From JBCCQH01 sp039024435 (GTDB lineage Bacteria; Bacteroidota; Bacteroidia; J057; JADKCL01), in contig JBCCQH010000040.1 in assembly GCA_039024435.1 (NCBI GenBank), positions 1-55,507 on the forward strand: 55,507 nucleotides of DNA. The letters run 5' to 3'. Numbering within the stretch: position 1 is the first letter of the stretch; every line of letters starts with the position of its first letter. The translations under genes and the position numbers were made by a program. Below are positions 16,313 to 24,771 of the stretch, piece by piece. The notes beneath the pieces are model-generated. The model was not told where the DNA came from and ran no database searches. It worked only from the letters and a program-made list of their open reading frames with translations.

Positions 16313-18157
16313 TTACCGGTTCGTCTCGCTCCCTGCTCCTCCGTATTGTTCCACCAATCGCAATTCCTCCGTCGAAAACCCGGTCCACAATTCTTTTGGC
16401 GGATCGGTCACCCGAAACCACTTTCCGGAAGCCGAGGGAATGAAATACTGCCCTCGCCAGATCTCCGGGGCAAACTTCACAATCTTCTGGCGGGTCGCCT
16501 TTTCGTTGGGAAAATTGTCCAGCCCGTACACCATTGGCTCGTCCGGCCAGTAGAGCAGATCCACCGCATCAAAGCGGTTGTAGCGCAGCATCCAAGCCAC
16601 AAAATCCGGATTGGTGGACTCGGAAATCGCCGCAAGAAAAGCGATCCGATCTGCGTACTGGCTAGCGGGATGGGCGTAGAAAGCATTGTGCCCGGCAAAA
16701 TACCAGACTGGCAAGTGCGCATTGAGTTCCGGATGATTGGTGAGCATGACCCGCCCGCGCACCGCTGCCCCCAGCTCGGGATCGTGTACCACCTCCGGCG
16801 GCGCCGAGGTGTGGGCCAAGAGCCAAGACTCGGTTTTCTGTTCCTCCAGCAGCCCTTTTGCGGTCACCAGCAACAGCAAAGCCGCTGCACCTACGATCAG
16901 CCAGGGACGCGCTGCTTGTCCGTACCGAATCGCCACTTCCTGCAAACGAATCGCCCCCAAGGCCAGCCCAACCAAGGCAATCAGATCAAAGAACAGATTC
17001 ATCCGCGCGTGGAGCAGCGGCAATCCGAGCATCATCATCAGCATGCCCAGCAGGTTCCAGGCCAGCAGCGCTACCAACAATTGCAGCAGAAACCGGGGCA
17101 ACCAGTGGGTTCGGTAGGCAAATAGCAGATAAGCGATCCCGGCGTAAATCGGCCAGGGGCGGAATTGAAACAGGGAGGAGCCGATCATCCAGGGCCGGAA
17201 CCAGCGGTTTTGCGCCGAGGCAATCGGGTAACTGAGCAGGTCGTAAACCAGTGGCGCCCAGAAGGGCAGACTGGTCACCAATAGCCAAAACAGGACATAG
17301 CCGCCCGCGCGGAAGTTGGTCCGGGCGGTGCGCGGCGTCTTGGTCAAGAGTGCCCCGCCCCACTCGCCCAGCCACAACATCGCCAGCAGAAAAAACCAAT
17401 AATAATAGGTCATTGCCAGCAAACCGCCGAGCACCCCCCCGAAGACGACCGAGCGACTTACCCCCCGCTTCTCCGGGGCCAGCCGGTACTGGAAATGCAG
17501 GTACCAAGGCACAATCAGCAACAGCCCGATCATTTCGTAGGGTTTCCCGGGCAGCATCGGCGTGCTCAGGAAAATACCTACCGCCGCGATCAGGAAAGCC
17601 GTCTGCGCGTCCAGCAGGCGCCGCCAGGCCCGAAAAACCAGCAGCGGCAACAGGTACGCCGTCCAGATCGCTCCAATCGGCAGCATTTGGTGGGCGGGCA
17701 GGGCAAAGATCACCGCCAAGCGCGCCATTGCCCAGTGAAACAGCGCTGGATAAAAACTGTGCAGGCCTTGGTAAGTAAAATCGTGGTTGCCGGCATCGAC
17801 CTTGTAGTGGAGGATCATGGCGTTGCTGAACCAATTGTCCACCCAAAATCCACCCGGGGCGTATTCGGCTTGCCGCAGGTACCAAAGCATAAGTGAACCA
17901 CTGCCCAACGCCAGCACCTGTACCATGCGGGTCCAGCCCTGAGCCTGCCCATCTCCGTCTCGGGGGCAAAGGACAATCAGCCCCAGCACGGTGGTCACCG
18001 CGATCAAGACCAGCCCCATCCCCTCCCAGGGATAGCCCAATTCGCCCCCCTGCGGCGCAAACGCTACCGCCAGTCCAAAAAGCAGCAGCCCCCCCATCTG
18101 CCAGCGGCCCTCCTCGGAGCGCAGCCATTCCCACGCGATACGGAGCAATTCTCGCAT
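16313..18157 (-). CDS. AftA-like (GT85/GT-C) polyprenyl-phosphate glycosyltransferase
   Basis: 614 aa with about a dozen hydrophobic segments up to residue about 430 and a soluble C-terminal domain. After helix 3, FTYQGLHSFYPALFHW recalls the SFYPPLWFW motif of mycobacterial arabinofuranosyltransferase AftA, and the C-terminal part (GHNAFYAHPASQYADRIAF, MLRYNRFDAVDLL) recalls the AftA C-terminal domain. A GT-C enzyme that transfers a lipid-phosphate sugar to an envelope glycan is likely. Arabinan specificity is not implied, since Bacteroidota lack mycobacterial arabinogalactan. Another generic PMT/ArnT-like GT-C remains possible. Confidence 0.65.
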   Translation of the reverse strand: MRELLRIAWEWLRSEEGRWQMGGLLLFGLAVAFAPQGGELGYPWEGMGLVLIAVTTVLGLIVLCPRDGDGQAQGWTRMVQVLALGSGSLMLWYLRQAEYAPGGFWVDNWFSNAMILHYKVDAGNHDFTYQGLHSFYPALFHWAMARLAVIFALPAHQMLPIGAIWTAYLLPLLVFRAWRRLLDAQTAFLIAAVGIFLSTPMLPGKPYEMIGLLLIVPWYLHFQYRLAPEKRGVSRSVVFGGVLGGLLAMTYYYWFFLLAMLWLGEWGGALLTKTPRTARTNFRAGGYVLFWLLVTSLPFWAPLVYDLLSYPIASAQNRWFRPWMIGSSLFQFRPWPIYAGIAYLLFAYRTHWLPRFLLQLLVALLAWNLLGMLMMMLGLPLLHARMNLFFDLIALVGLALGAIRLQEVAIRYGQAARPWLIVGAAALLLLVTAKGLLEEQKTESWLLAHTSAPPEVVHDPELGAAVRGRVMLTNHPELNAHLPVWYFAGHNAFYAHPASQYADRIAFLAAISESTNPDFVAWMLRYNRFDAVDLLYWPDEPMVYGLDNFPNEKATRQKIVKFAPEIWRGQYFIPSASGKWFRVTDPPKELWTGFSTEELRLVEQYGGAGSETNR

Positions 18158-18253
18158 GGCGCAATATAAGCACGGATCCGGCTCGGTGCGTCAACAAGTC
18201 CAATCCTTCCGGCCCAATCCTTATTTCTTTGCGGGCACCCTGGGTCATAAAAT

Positions 18254-18295
18254 GCAGCCGTAGGCGCAGGCAAAATCCCGCGCGCCTACGGCTGC
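18254..18295. repeat. Perfect 14-base inverted repeat
   Basis: GCAGCCGTAGGCGC (18254-18267) pairs perfectly with GCGCCTACGGCTGC (18282-18295) around a 14-base loop. It lies between the divergent GT85-like and cyclophilin lipoprotein genes, about 145 bases before the latter. On the minus strand it is followed by ATTTTA, a poor T-run. It could be a repeat element or an operator/leader structure. Confidence 0.6.
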
Positions 18296-18438
18296 GGCCG
18301 AATCTCCTTCCTTGCCGGCAAACACCGCTCCTTCAGCTTCCCCCGAAAATCAAACCCTGGCCACGCATTGCCGGCGCCATTCCGGACTCCATAAATCACC
18401 CCGCCACCCGCACAATTTTTGTAAATTCCGCAAAAGAG

Positions 18439-20412
18439 ATGTCCATGCACGCAATATCTAAGTTTGGTCTGGCAGTGGGGACAGTACTGATCCTCGGCTG
18501 CAACCCGTCGAGCGATCTCCCAAGTCCGCCCCACCCGGTCAACAAGTTTGCCGACAGCACTTACGTACAGATCTACGAAGCGCAAGACCACCGCGATTCC
18601 GAAGTGCTCCTCCCCTTTCTCACCGCAAATAATCCGGGTTACCGTGCGGCCGCCGCCGAGGCATTTGGCTCGGTTCAGGACACCACCTACGTACCCGAGC
18701 TGACTGCCCTCCTGCAGGATCCCGACATGGGCGTAGCCCGGGCGGCGGCCTGGGCTTTGGGGCAAACCGGGCACCCCGGCGCCGGGCCCCTGCTGTTGCA
18801 GCGACTCGGCGAACTCCCACCGGACGCACTGGCACGGGACCTGGGCGAAGCCATTGGTAAGTGTGGGGCACCCGCGCACCTGGATTCACTCTTGAAGTTG
18901 GCCAATGACAATGCCCACCTGGAGCCGGCGGCGATGCAGGGACTTTACCGGTATGGTTTGCGGCAAATGGCGGGACCGCTGACTGCTTACTTTTCGGATC
19001 GTGTGCTGCTGCATCCCGAAGCCGAGGCCCGACTTTGCGCCGCGGCCTTCATCGGACGAAATCGCAAATTGAAAACTGCGCCCGATCCCCGCATCCTGCT
19101 CAAAGCTTACCGAAACGACACCCATCCCGATTTTCGCCAGCATTTGGTGCGGGCCTTCAACCGCGAAGACGATTCCCTCCAAGCGGTACTCACCCAACTT
19201 TTGCCCGACGAAACCGCCGATTATCGGGTCCGGGTAAATGCCATTCGCGCATTGGGTAGCAATCCTCCCCCCGGAAGTCACCGGGCAATGGAAGCCGCCG
19301 TTCGCTCCCGCAATCACCACGTCGCTTACGCAGCAGCAACCTTTCTCCTCGCCCACGTACCAACCACCGAGAACAACCGCTACCGGGAGATCAGCGAAGA
19401 AGTTGTCACTTCACCCGCTCGCCAAATCGTACTTGCCCTCGCGATGCGCCTTGGGGTACAACAACGCGGCCCCGAATCGAAATATGTAAAATCGCTTACG
19501 GAGCAGTGCCGGTCGGGTATGGACACTTCAGCAAATGTCCACGTGAGTGCGCATTACCTCCTGGCTCTGGCAGAAAATCCGACAATGGAACCGCTCCTGG
19601 TAAAGCGGATGTTGGTGAAACTTCCGGTAATCAGCACCTACGCGATGCAGGCATTGACCCAGATGTACCAGGCAACGCCGCCAGAAAAAGCAGAGGCGCG
19701 CATCGAGGTAATCCGGCAAGCGGTGGACCTGGGCGATGTCGGCATTACGGCCCTCGCCGCGGGTTTGCTGCGCACGGAGCCCGAACTGCAAAAGGCCGCC
19801 GGGGAAGGCAAATTCCTGCAATTGGCTTTGCAACGAATGCGGCTACCCGAAGAAATCGAAACTTACCACGAGGTCGAGCACACGCTGGCCGTCCTTCGCG
19901 GAGAGACCCCTCCCGAGCTGACTTCGGTTCCCTTCAACAATCCCATCGACTGGAATTTGGTGCGCCAGATCCCCGCAGATCAGGTGTGCCTGCTCCACCT
20001 CCCCGACCGAGAGGAACCGATCAAAATCGAACTGCTCGTGGAAGCGGCTCCCGGTACGGTCGCCAATTTCGTGCGCTTGGTCCAGCAAGGTTTCTATCGG
20101 AATGCGGTGTTTCACCGGGTGGTCCCGAACTTCGTTGCCCAGGGCGGTGATCCCCGGAAAGATGGCTACGGAAGTGCTCCCCAATCCATCCGCTCGGAGT
20201 GGCCGGCCCTCCGCTACCGTACGGGCTACCTGGGAATGGCCAGCGCCGGCAAAGACACGGAGTCCTGCCAATGGTTCATTGTACACTCCTCGACTCCGCA
20301 CCTAGACGGGCGCTATACTATTTTTGCCCGGGTGACGGAACACCTGGACTACATCCACGACATTGGACTTGGGGATGAAATCGTGGACTTTACATTGCCG
20401 GGACTGAAATGA
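18439..20412 (+). CDS. Lipoprotein with HEAT repeats fused to a cyclophilin-type prolyl isomerase
   Basis: 657 aa from ATG 18439 (or 18445). MSMHAISKFGLAVGTVLILGC carries a lipobox, so it is anchored in the envelope. Residues about 45-400 are HEAT/PBS-lyase-like repeats (for example PGYRAAAAEAFGSVQD and DMGVARAAAWALGQTG). From about 510 to the end there is a cyclophilin domain: TVANFVRLVQQGFYRNAVFHRVVPNFVAQGG in the sequence (key residues FHR and Q-GG), then CQWFIV and LDGRYTIFARV. It probably folds exported proteins at proline bonds, with the HEAT part binding partners. The latter is inference. TerB-like gene follows after 39 bases. Confidence 0.9.
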   Translation: MSMHAISKFGLAVGTVLILGCNPSSDLPSPPHPVNKFADSTYVQIYEAQDHRDSEVLLPFLTANNPGYRAAAAEAFGSVQDTTYVPELTALLQDPDMGVARAAAWALGQTGHPGAGPLLLQRLGELPPDALARDLGEAIGKCGAPAHLDSLLKLANDNAHLEPAAMQGLYRYGLRQMAGPLTAYFSDRVLLHPEAEARLCAAAFIGRNRKLKTAPDPRILLKAYRNDTHPDFRQHLVRAFNREDDSLQAVLTQLLPDETADYRVRVNAIRALGSNPPPGSHRAMEAAVRSRNHHVAYAAATFLLAHVPTTENNRYREISEEVVTSPARQIVLALAMRLGVQQRGPESKYVKSLTEQCRSGMDTSANVHVSAHYLLALAENPTMEPLLVKRMLVKLPVISTYAMQALTQMYQATPPEKAEARIEVIRQAVDLGDVGITALAAGLLRTEPELQKAAGEGKFLQLALQRMRLPEEIETYHEVEHTLAVLRGETPPELTSVPFNNPIDWNLVRQIPADQVCLLHLPDREEPIKIELLVEAAPGTVANFVRLVQQGFYRNAVFHRVVPNFVAQGGDPRKDGYGSAPQSIRSEWPALRYRTGYLGMASAGKDTESCQWFIVHSSTPHLDGRYTIFARVTEHLDYIHDIGLGDEIVDFTLPGLK

Positions 20413-20451
20413 AGCCCTGGGCAAACAATCAAGTGAGCAAACAATCGAGAC

Positions 20452-20802
20452 ATGAGTGATCAACCCTCCACCGACCATTGGAACGAGCGCGAATGGCTGG
20501 CCTTTCTCTTGCTCTGCGCTGCGGAGGCGGATGGCATTGAGGATGTGCGGGAAATGCGGCTTTTGCGCGTCAACTTTGGCTCAGAGTTGATTGACCGAAT
20601 GCGGGACCACTACCAAGGTATGCGACCGGAAGCCCGCACGGCCTTGCTCCGGGATACGCTACCGATGCGATTGCGGGAGCGCCCGGCCCGGGAAAAAGTA
20701 CAACGCTTGCTGCGGCAAGTGGTCATGGCCGATGGTGATTACCGCCCCGAAGAGCAAGCGCTGGTGCATCGGATTTCTCAATGGTTACGGGGAGAACCGT
20801 GA
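20452..20802 (+). CDS. TerB-like small protein
   Basis: 116 aa, cytoplasmic, helical. LLCAAEADGIEDVREMRLL and VVMADGDYRPEEQALVHRI are two Asp-rich helix turns typical of TerB/DjlA-like domains, which bind metal at such loops in known members. It likely shares a transcript with the cyclophilin lipoprotein. Function unknown. Confidence 0.65.
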   Translation: MSDQPSTDHWNEREWLAFLLLCAAEADGIEDVREMRLLRVNFGSELIDRMRDHYQGMRPEARTALLRDTLPMRLRERPAREKVQRLLRQVVMADGDYRPEEQALVHRISQWLRGEP

Positions 20803-20814
20803 CTTCTTCTCCGG

Positions 20815-21123
20815 TTACGCGGGAAACAGTCCCCGAATGGACCGCACGTGCTGGGCACGGTTGTGCATGTCCTTATTTTTGCTCGTTTCCTTGCGCCATT
20901 CATCGGGCGTCTCCCCACCCTCGTATTTGACTTCGACAACGAGGTCATCCTTAGGGTCCAGGCTAGCAGTAACGGGCTCTATGGTGTCGCGCCTTTCATC
21001 GGCGCAAGCCGCGCACTTTCCGGGCTTCAAACTGATGTATTCCTTGACGTCCATGCCGAGGATAAACTCAGCATCATCGAGGGAAATCTGAATTAAGTCG
21101 TCTTGAGAACGTTCATTTGCCAT
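20815..21123 (-). CDS. Small hypothetical protein with one CxxC motif
   Basis: 102 aa from ATG 21123 (MANERSQDDLIQISLDDAEF); the upstream extension to 21195 crosses basic noncoding-looking sequence. It contains a single GKCAACADERRD motif, too few cysteines for a classical zinc ribbon unless it dimerises. No signal peptide. It lies downstream of the rplQ terminator on the same strand, 12 bases from the convergent TerB-like gene. Confidence 0.6.
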   Translation of the reverse strand: MANERSQDDLIQISLDDAEFILGMDVKEYISLKPGKCAACADERRDTIEPVTASLDPKDDLVVEVKYEGGETPDEWRKETSKNKDMHNRAQHVRSIRGLFPA

Positions 21124-21227
21124 GGCGTAAATATAGAAAATTCCCTTTATAAGTCGGCGCTGGGGACAAAAGCAAAATCGGAGCGTGTTTCCCACCGGGG
21201 CGGGACGCTTACCATTGAAGTTTATGC

Positions 21228-21254
21228 AAAAAGCGCCCTGACGGGCGCTTTTTT
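21228..21254 (-). terminator. Terminator of the ribosomal protein cluster
   Basis: GCGCCC-TGAC-GGGCGC (21233-21248) flanked by AAAAA on the left and TTTTTT on the right, so it works in either direction. It lies 22 bases after the rplQ stop. Confidence 0.88.
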
Positions 21255-21275
21255 ATGCTGTGGATTGAGAATATC

Positions 21276-21794
21276 CTATTCTTCTTCGTTGGTCACGGCT
21301 TCGGCGACGGCATCTTCACTGTCGGCAACCGCATCTACCACCGGTGCGGCCGGAGCGGCAGCGGAGGATTTGCCCTTGCCTTTGCGGCGGCGGCGCGAAG
21401 CTTTCTTCTTGGGCTTCTCGGTCGCAAACTCGCTGAAGTCTACCAGCTCGATGAGGGCCATTTCGGCATTGTCCCCTTTCCGCGGGCCGATTTTCAGAAT
21501 CCGAGTGTATCCCCCCGGACGATCACCGACGGCGGCGGCGACTTCGCCAAACAGAATCTTCACCGCTTCTTTGTTGCCCAAGCGGGCAAAGACCGTACGC
21601 CGAGAATGCGTAGTATTGGTTTTGGACTTGGTGATAAGCGGCTCAATGAAAACACGCAGTGCTTTCGCTTTGGCTACCGTAGTGATGATACGCTTTTTCT
21701 CGCTCATAAGCAGCGAGGCGGCCATGTTGCGGAGCATCGCTTTGCGATGCGAGGCGGTACGGCCCAGATGATTGAATTTTTTTCCGTGTCTCAT
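21276..21794 (-). CDS. rplQ: 50S ribosomal protein L17
   Basis: 172 aa. The core MRHGKKFNHLGRTASHRKAM and GGYTRILKIGPRKGDNAEMA are diagnostic; L17 lies at the bottom of the 50S subunit. A C-terminal extension of about 50 residues is first basic (KKKASRRRRKGKGK) and then Ala/acidic (EAVTNEEE), as in many Bacteroidota. Last gene of the cluster, before the terminator at 21228-21254. Confidence 0.97.
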   Translation of the reverse strand: MRHGKKFNHLGRTASHRKAMLRNMAASLLMSEKKRIITTVAKAKALRVFIEPLITKSKTNTTHSRRTVFARLGNKEAVKILFGEVAAAVGDRPGGYTRILKIGPRKGDNAEMALIELVDFSEFATEKPKKKASRRRRKGKGKSSAAAPAAPVVDAVADSEDAVAEAVTNEEE

Positions 21795-21890
21795 GGGTAT
21801 TCACGTTGCGAATGGCGGCCGTCGATGGTTCCCTTGCGGGGCTCAATCCAAAAAAGGAGAGCAGATCGGGCACCGCCACCCGGGTATCAC

Positions 21891-22877
21891 TTAATCTTCG
21901 TCGAGATTGTACTTTGAGACGTCCATACCGAAGGATAGTCCCTTTTCGAAGACCAGCTCTTCCAGTTCGCTCAACGACTTCTTACCGAAGTTGCGGAACT
22001 TCAAAAGATCCGCAATGTTGTAACTTACCAGGTCGCCCAGGGTCTTAACTTCGGCTGCTTTGAGGCAGTTAAAGGCGCGCACCGACAAATCGAGATCGGT
22101 CAGGGGCGTGTTGAGGATCTTGCGCATGTGGAGATAGTTCTCGTCCACCGGCTTCGATGGGACCGGTTCGGGCGAGATCGGCTCGATCTTTTCGTCGGAG
22201 AACAGTACTAGGTGACGCATCAAGATGTTCGAGGCTCCTTTGAGGGCATCTTCCGGATCAATGGTGCCATCGGTGGATACTTCGATGATGAGCTGTTCGT
22301 AGTCCGTCCGTTGCTCGACGCGGAAGTCATCTACTTGGTAGGTGACATTCTTGATCGGCGTAAAGATGGAATCAATCGCCACCTCTCCAATGGGGGCGTT
22401 GGGATCTTTATTTTCATCGGCGGGGCGGTAACCGCGTCCCTTACCGACGGTCAGCTCGATATCAAACTGAATATTCTTATCGAGATGGCAGATCACAAAA
22501 TCGGGATTTGTGATATCGTAGGCATTGGTGTGACCGGCGATGTCACCGGCGGTGAAGACATCTTTGCCTTTGACCGAGACGAAGATTTTATCATCTCCGT
22601 CAAGTACCTTTCTTAGGCGAACCCCTTTGAGGTTCAAAATGATGTCGGTGACGTCCTCGACTACCCCCCGGACCGAAGAAAACTCGTGGTCCACGCCGGG
22701 GATCTTAATGGAGGTGAAGGCATAGCCTTCGAGGGAAGAAAGAAGTACCCTTCTCAGGGCGTTACCCACGGTGATGCCATAGCCGCGTTCGAGCGGACGG
22801 ATGAGGAACTTCCCGTAGAAGTCCTGATCCTTCTCCATGACGACCTTTTCGGGTATGATGAAATCAAGCAATGCCAT
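21891..22877 (-). CDS. rpoA: RNA polymerase alpha subunit
   Basis: 328 aa. The N-terminal assembly domain (about 1-230) includes FLIRPLERGYGITVGNALRR; the C-terminal domain (about 255-320) has the DNA/activator-binding helices with LLKFRNFGKKSLSELEEL. It nucleates assembly of the polymerase core. Cotranscribed with rpsD and rplQ, probably also from the internal promoter at 23553. Confidence 0.98.
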   Translation of the reverse strand: MALLDFIIPEKVVMEKDQDFYGKFLIRPLERGYGITVGNALRRVLLSSLEGYAFTSIKIPGVDHEFSSVRGVVEDVTDIILNLKGVRLRKVLDGDDKIFVSVKGKDVFTAGDIAGHTNAYDITNPDFVICHLDKNIQFDIELTVGKGRGYRPADENKDPNAPIGEVAIDSIFTPIKNVTYQVDDFRVEQRTDYEQLIIEVSTDGTIDPEDALKGASNILMRHLVLFSDEKIEPISPEPVPSKPVDENYLHMRKILNTPLTDLDLSVRAFNCLKAAEVKTLGDLVSYNIADLLKFRNFGKKSLSELEELVFEKGLSFGMDVSKYNLDED

Positions 22878-22912
22878 ATTTTACCTCTAGTGAATGGTCG
22901 GTTGTTAACAAA

Positions 22913-23509
22913 TTACTTCGAGTACAATTCCACGATCAACTGCTCCTTGATATTCTCCGGGATTTGCTCCCGATCCGGATAGTTGAGGAGTGTACCCTTG
23001 AGCTCGTTAGCGTTTACTTCCAGCCAGGGGAAGGAAGTACGGCCGGCACGTTCGTTTACGATTTCCAATGCTTTGCTTTTCTCGCGGATTTCCACTACGT
23101 CACCGGGCCGCAGCAAAACCGAAGGAACATTGGTCACGCGATTGTTTACCATAATATGCTTGTGGGAGACCAACTGACGCGCCGCGCGGCGGGTCGGGGC
23201 AAAGCCCATGCGGAAAACCGTGTTGTCTAGGCGAGACTCGAGGAATTGCAGAAAAACTTCCCCCGTTACGCCCTTTTTGCGGGACGCCTTTTGGAAGAGG
23301 TTGCGGAACTGCTTTTCGAGCAATCCGTAAGTGTACTTCGCCTTTTGCTTTTCCATGAGCTGGATTGCATACTGGGACGGCTTACTCCGTCGGCTGCGGC
23401 CGTGCTGACCGGGACCATATTTTTTACGCTCCAGCGCCTTGCTCGGACCGAAGATCGGTTCCCGAAAACGGCGGGCAATTTTGGTTTTAGGACCTCTGTA
23501 TCTTGCCAT
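22913..23509 (-). CDS. rpsD: 30S ribosomal protein S4
   Basis: 198 aa, starting MARYRGPKTKIARRFREPIF, with the S4 RNA-binding domain at about 90-155 (SRLDNTVFRMGFAPTRRAAR). The N-terminal Cys cluster of zinc-type S4 is absent, so this is the zinc-free form. S4 nucleates 16S assembly and often represses alpha-operon translation. First gene after a strong internal promoter (leader about 37 bases). Confidence 0.97.
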   Translation of the reverse strand: MARYRGPKTKIARRFREPIFGPSKALERKKYGPGQHGRSRRSKPSQYAIQLMEKQKAKYTYGLLEKQFRNLFQKASRKKGVTGEVFLQFLESRLDNTVFRMGFAPTRRAARQLVSHKHIMVNNRVTNVPSVLLRPGDVVEIREKSKALEIVNERAGRTSFPWLEVNANELKGTLLNYPDREQIPENIKEQLIVELYSK

Positions 23510-23552
23510 TACTTCTTTTAACTATATTCAATTGCAGTTCGGAAAAGCCGGG

Positions 23553-23583
23553 CAAAAGTACGAATAATAATAGAAAGGTGCAA
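23553..23583 (-). promoter_or_regulatory. Internal promoter of the alpha sub-operon (before rpsD)
   Basis: The minus strand reads TTG (23583-23581), exactly 20 bases, then TACTTTTG (23560-23553), a full match to the Bacteroidota sigma-ABfr consensus. Spacing and -7 type equal those of the rpsL promoter. It sits in a 123-base gap, one of the largest inside the cluster. Confidence 0.75.
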
Positions 23584-23632
23584 CGCTAGGCTGCACGGGA
23601 AATTGCCTTACCCCGGCGATACAACCAGAACG

Positions 23633-24013
23633 TCAGACTCTTCTCTTTTTGGGAGGACGGCATCCGTTGTGGGGAAGCGGCGTGATGTCGGTGATCTGGG
23701 TCACGGTGATTCCGGCATTGGAGACAGCGCGGATGGCTGCTTCCCGACCGGAACCGGTCCCTTTCACAAACACCTCCACCCGCTGAAGACCACGATCATA
23801 ACAGGACTTAGCGACCTCAGTAGCCGCCACCTGAGCCGCGTAAGGGGTATTTTTCTTCGATCCCCGGAAGCCCATTTTACCTGCGGAAGCCCAACCGTGA
23901 ACGTTACCGTTGGAATCAGTAATCGTGATGATGATGTTGTTGAACGAAGAGGTGATATGCACCTGACCGATGGGATCGATCTTTGATTTCTTTTGTTTTC
24001 TCGTCTTTGCCAT
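23633..24013 (-). CDS. rpsK: 30S ribosomal protein S11
   Basis: 126 aa ending DITPLPHNGCRPPKKRRV, the typical S11 C-terminus. It has VHITSSFNNIIITITDSNGN and GWASAGKMGFRGSKKNTPYA in the core. S11 sits on the 30S platform near the mRNA exit. Followed by the 123-base gap with the rpsD promoter. Confidence 0.97.
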   Translation of the reverse strand: MAKTRKQKKSKIDPIGQVHITSSFNNIIITITDSNGNVHGWASAGKMGFRGSKKNTPYAAQVAATEVAKSCYDRGLQRVEVFVKGTGSGREAAIRAVSNAGITVTQITDITPLPHNGCRPPKKRRV

Positions 24014-24037
24014 TGCGCTATGCGGTGGTATTGATGA

Positions 24038-24418
24038 TTATTTCTTAGGCGCCTTTTTCTTGCCGGCGACCGTTTTGACGCGGCCTTTGCGGGTACGGGC
24101 GTTGGTACGGGTACGCTGGCCACGGAGGGGGAGCCCCTTGCGGTGACGCAGCCCGCGGTAGCACGCGATGTCCATCAGACGCTTGATGTTCATTTGGACC
24201 TCGGCGCGCAGAGCACCTTCCACTTTATAGCTGTCACCAATGATGCGACGGATCTCCACCACCTCATTGTCGGTCCAATCTCTAACTTTTTTGTTCGGAT
24301 CTATGCTTGCCTCGCTGAGGATCTGAGCCGCCGAGGTTTTGCCAATGCCAAATATGTAAGTCAGGCCAATCACGCCCCGCTTATTCTTAGGCAAGTCCAC
24401 ACCAGAAATACGTGCCAT
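24038..24418 (-). CDS. rpsM: 30S ribosomal protein S13
   Basis: 126 aa, MARISGVDLPKNKRGVIG start and GLRHRKGLPLRGQRTRTNAR near the C-terminus, plus a basic AGKKKAPKK tail. S13 lies in the 30S head and contacts the P-site tRNA and the 50S subunit. Confidence 0.97.
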   Translation of the reverse strand: MARISGVDLPKNKRGVIGLTYIFGIGKTSAAQILSEASIDPNKKVRDWTDNEVVEIRRIIGDSYKVEGALRAEVQMNIKRLMDIACYRGLRHRKGLPLRGQRTRTNARTRKGRVKTVAGKKKAPKK

Positions 24419-24420
24419 AA

Positions 24421-24537
24421 TTATCCTTGTCTTTGCTTGAATCGTGGATTCTTTTTGTTGATAACGTAAAGACGTCCTTTACGCCGGATGATCTTGCAGT
24501 CCGCAGATCTTTTCTTAATTGATGCTCTGGTCTTCAT
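24421..24537 (-). CDS. rpmJ: 50S ribosomal protein L36
   Basis: 38 aa, starting MKTRASIKKRSADCKIIRRK and ending NPRFKQRQG. Only one Cys is left of the zinc-binding CxxC...C...H set, so this is the zinc-independent form. It lies between infA and rpsM, its standard place. Confidence 0.95.
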   Translation of the reverse strand: MKTRASIKKRSADCKIIRRKGRLYVINKKNPRFKQRQG

Positions 24538-24543
24538 GATATC

Positions 24544-24762
24544 TTATTTGTACCGGTACACAATTCTACCTTTGCTGAGGTCGTAGGGCGACATTTCGAG
24601 CGAGACGCGGTCACCGGGAAGGATTTTGATGTAGTACATCCGCATCTTTCCCGAGATGTGGGCCAGGACTTGGTGTCCGTTTTCCAACTCTACTTTGAAG
24701 GTTGCATTCGGCAACGCTTCGACGATGATTCCATCAACTTTTATGCTCGGCTGCTTCGCCAT
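24544..24762 (-). CDS. infA: Translation initiation factor IF-1
   Basis: 72 aa single OB (S1-like) domain, with VDGIIVEALPNATFKVELEN and a C-terminal SPYDLSKGRIVYRYK. It blocks the A site during initiation. Nine bases separate it from map upstream. Confidence 0.97.
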   Translation of the reverse strand: MAKQPSIKVDGIIVEALPNATFKVELENGHQVLAHISGKMRMYYIKILPGDRVSLEMSPYDLSKGRIVYRYK

Positions 24763-24771
24763 ATACTCAGT

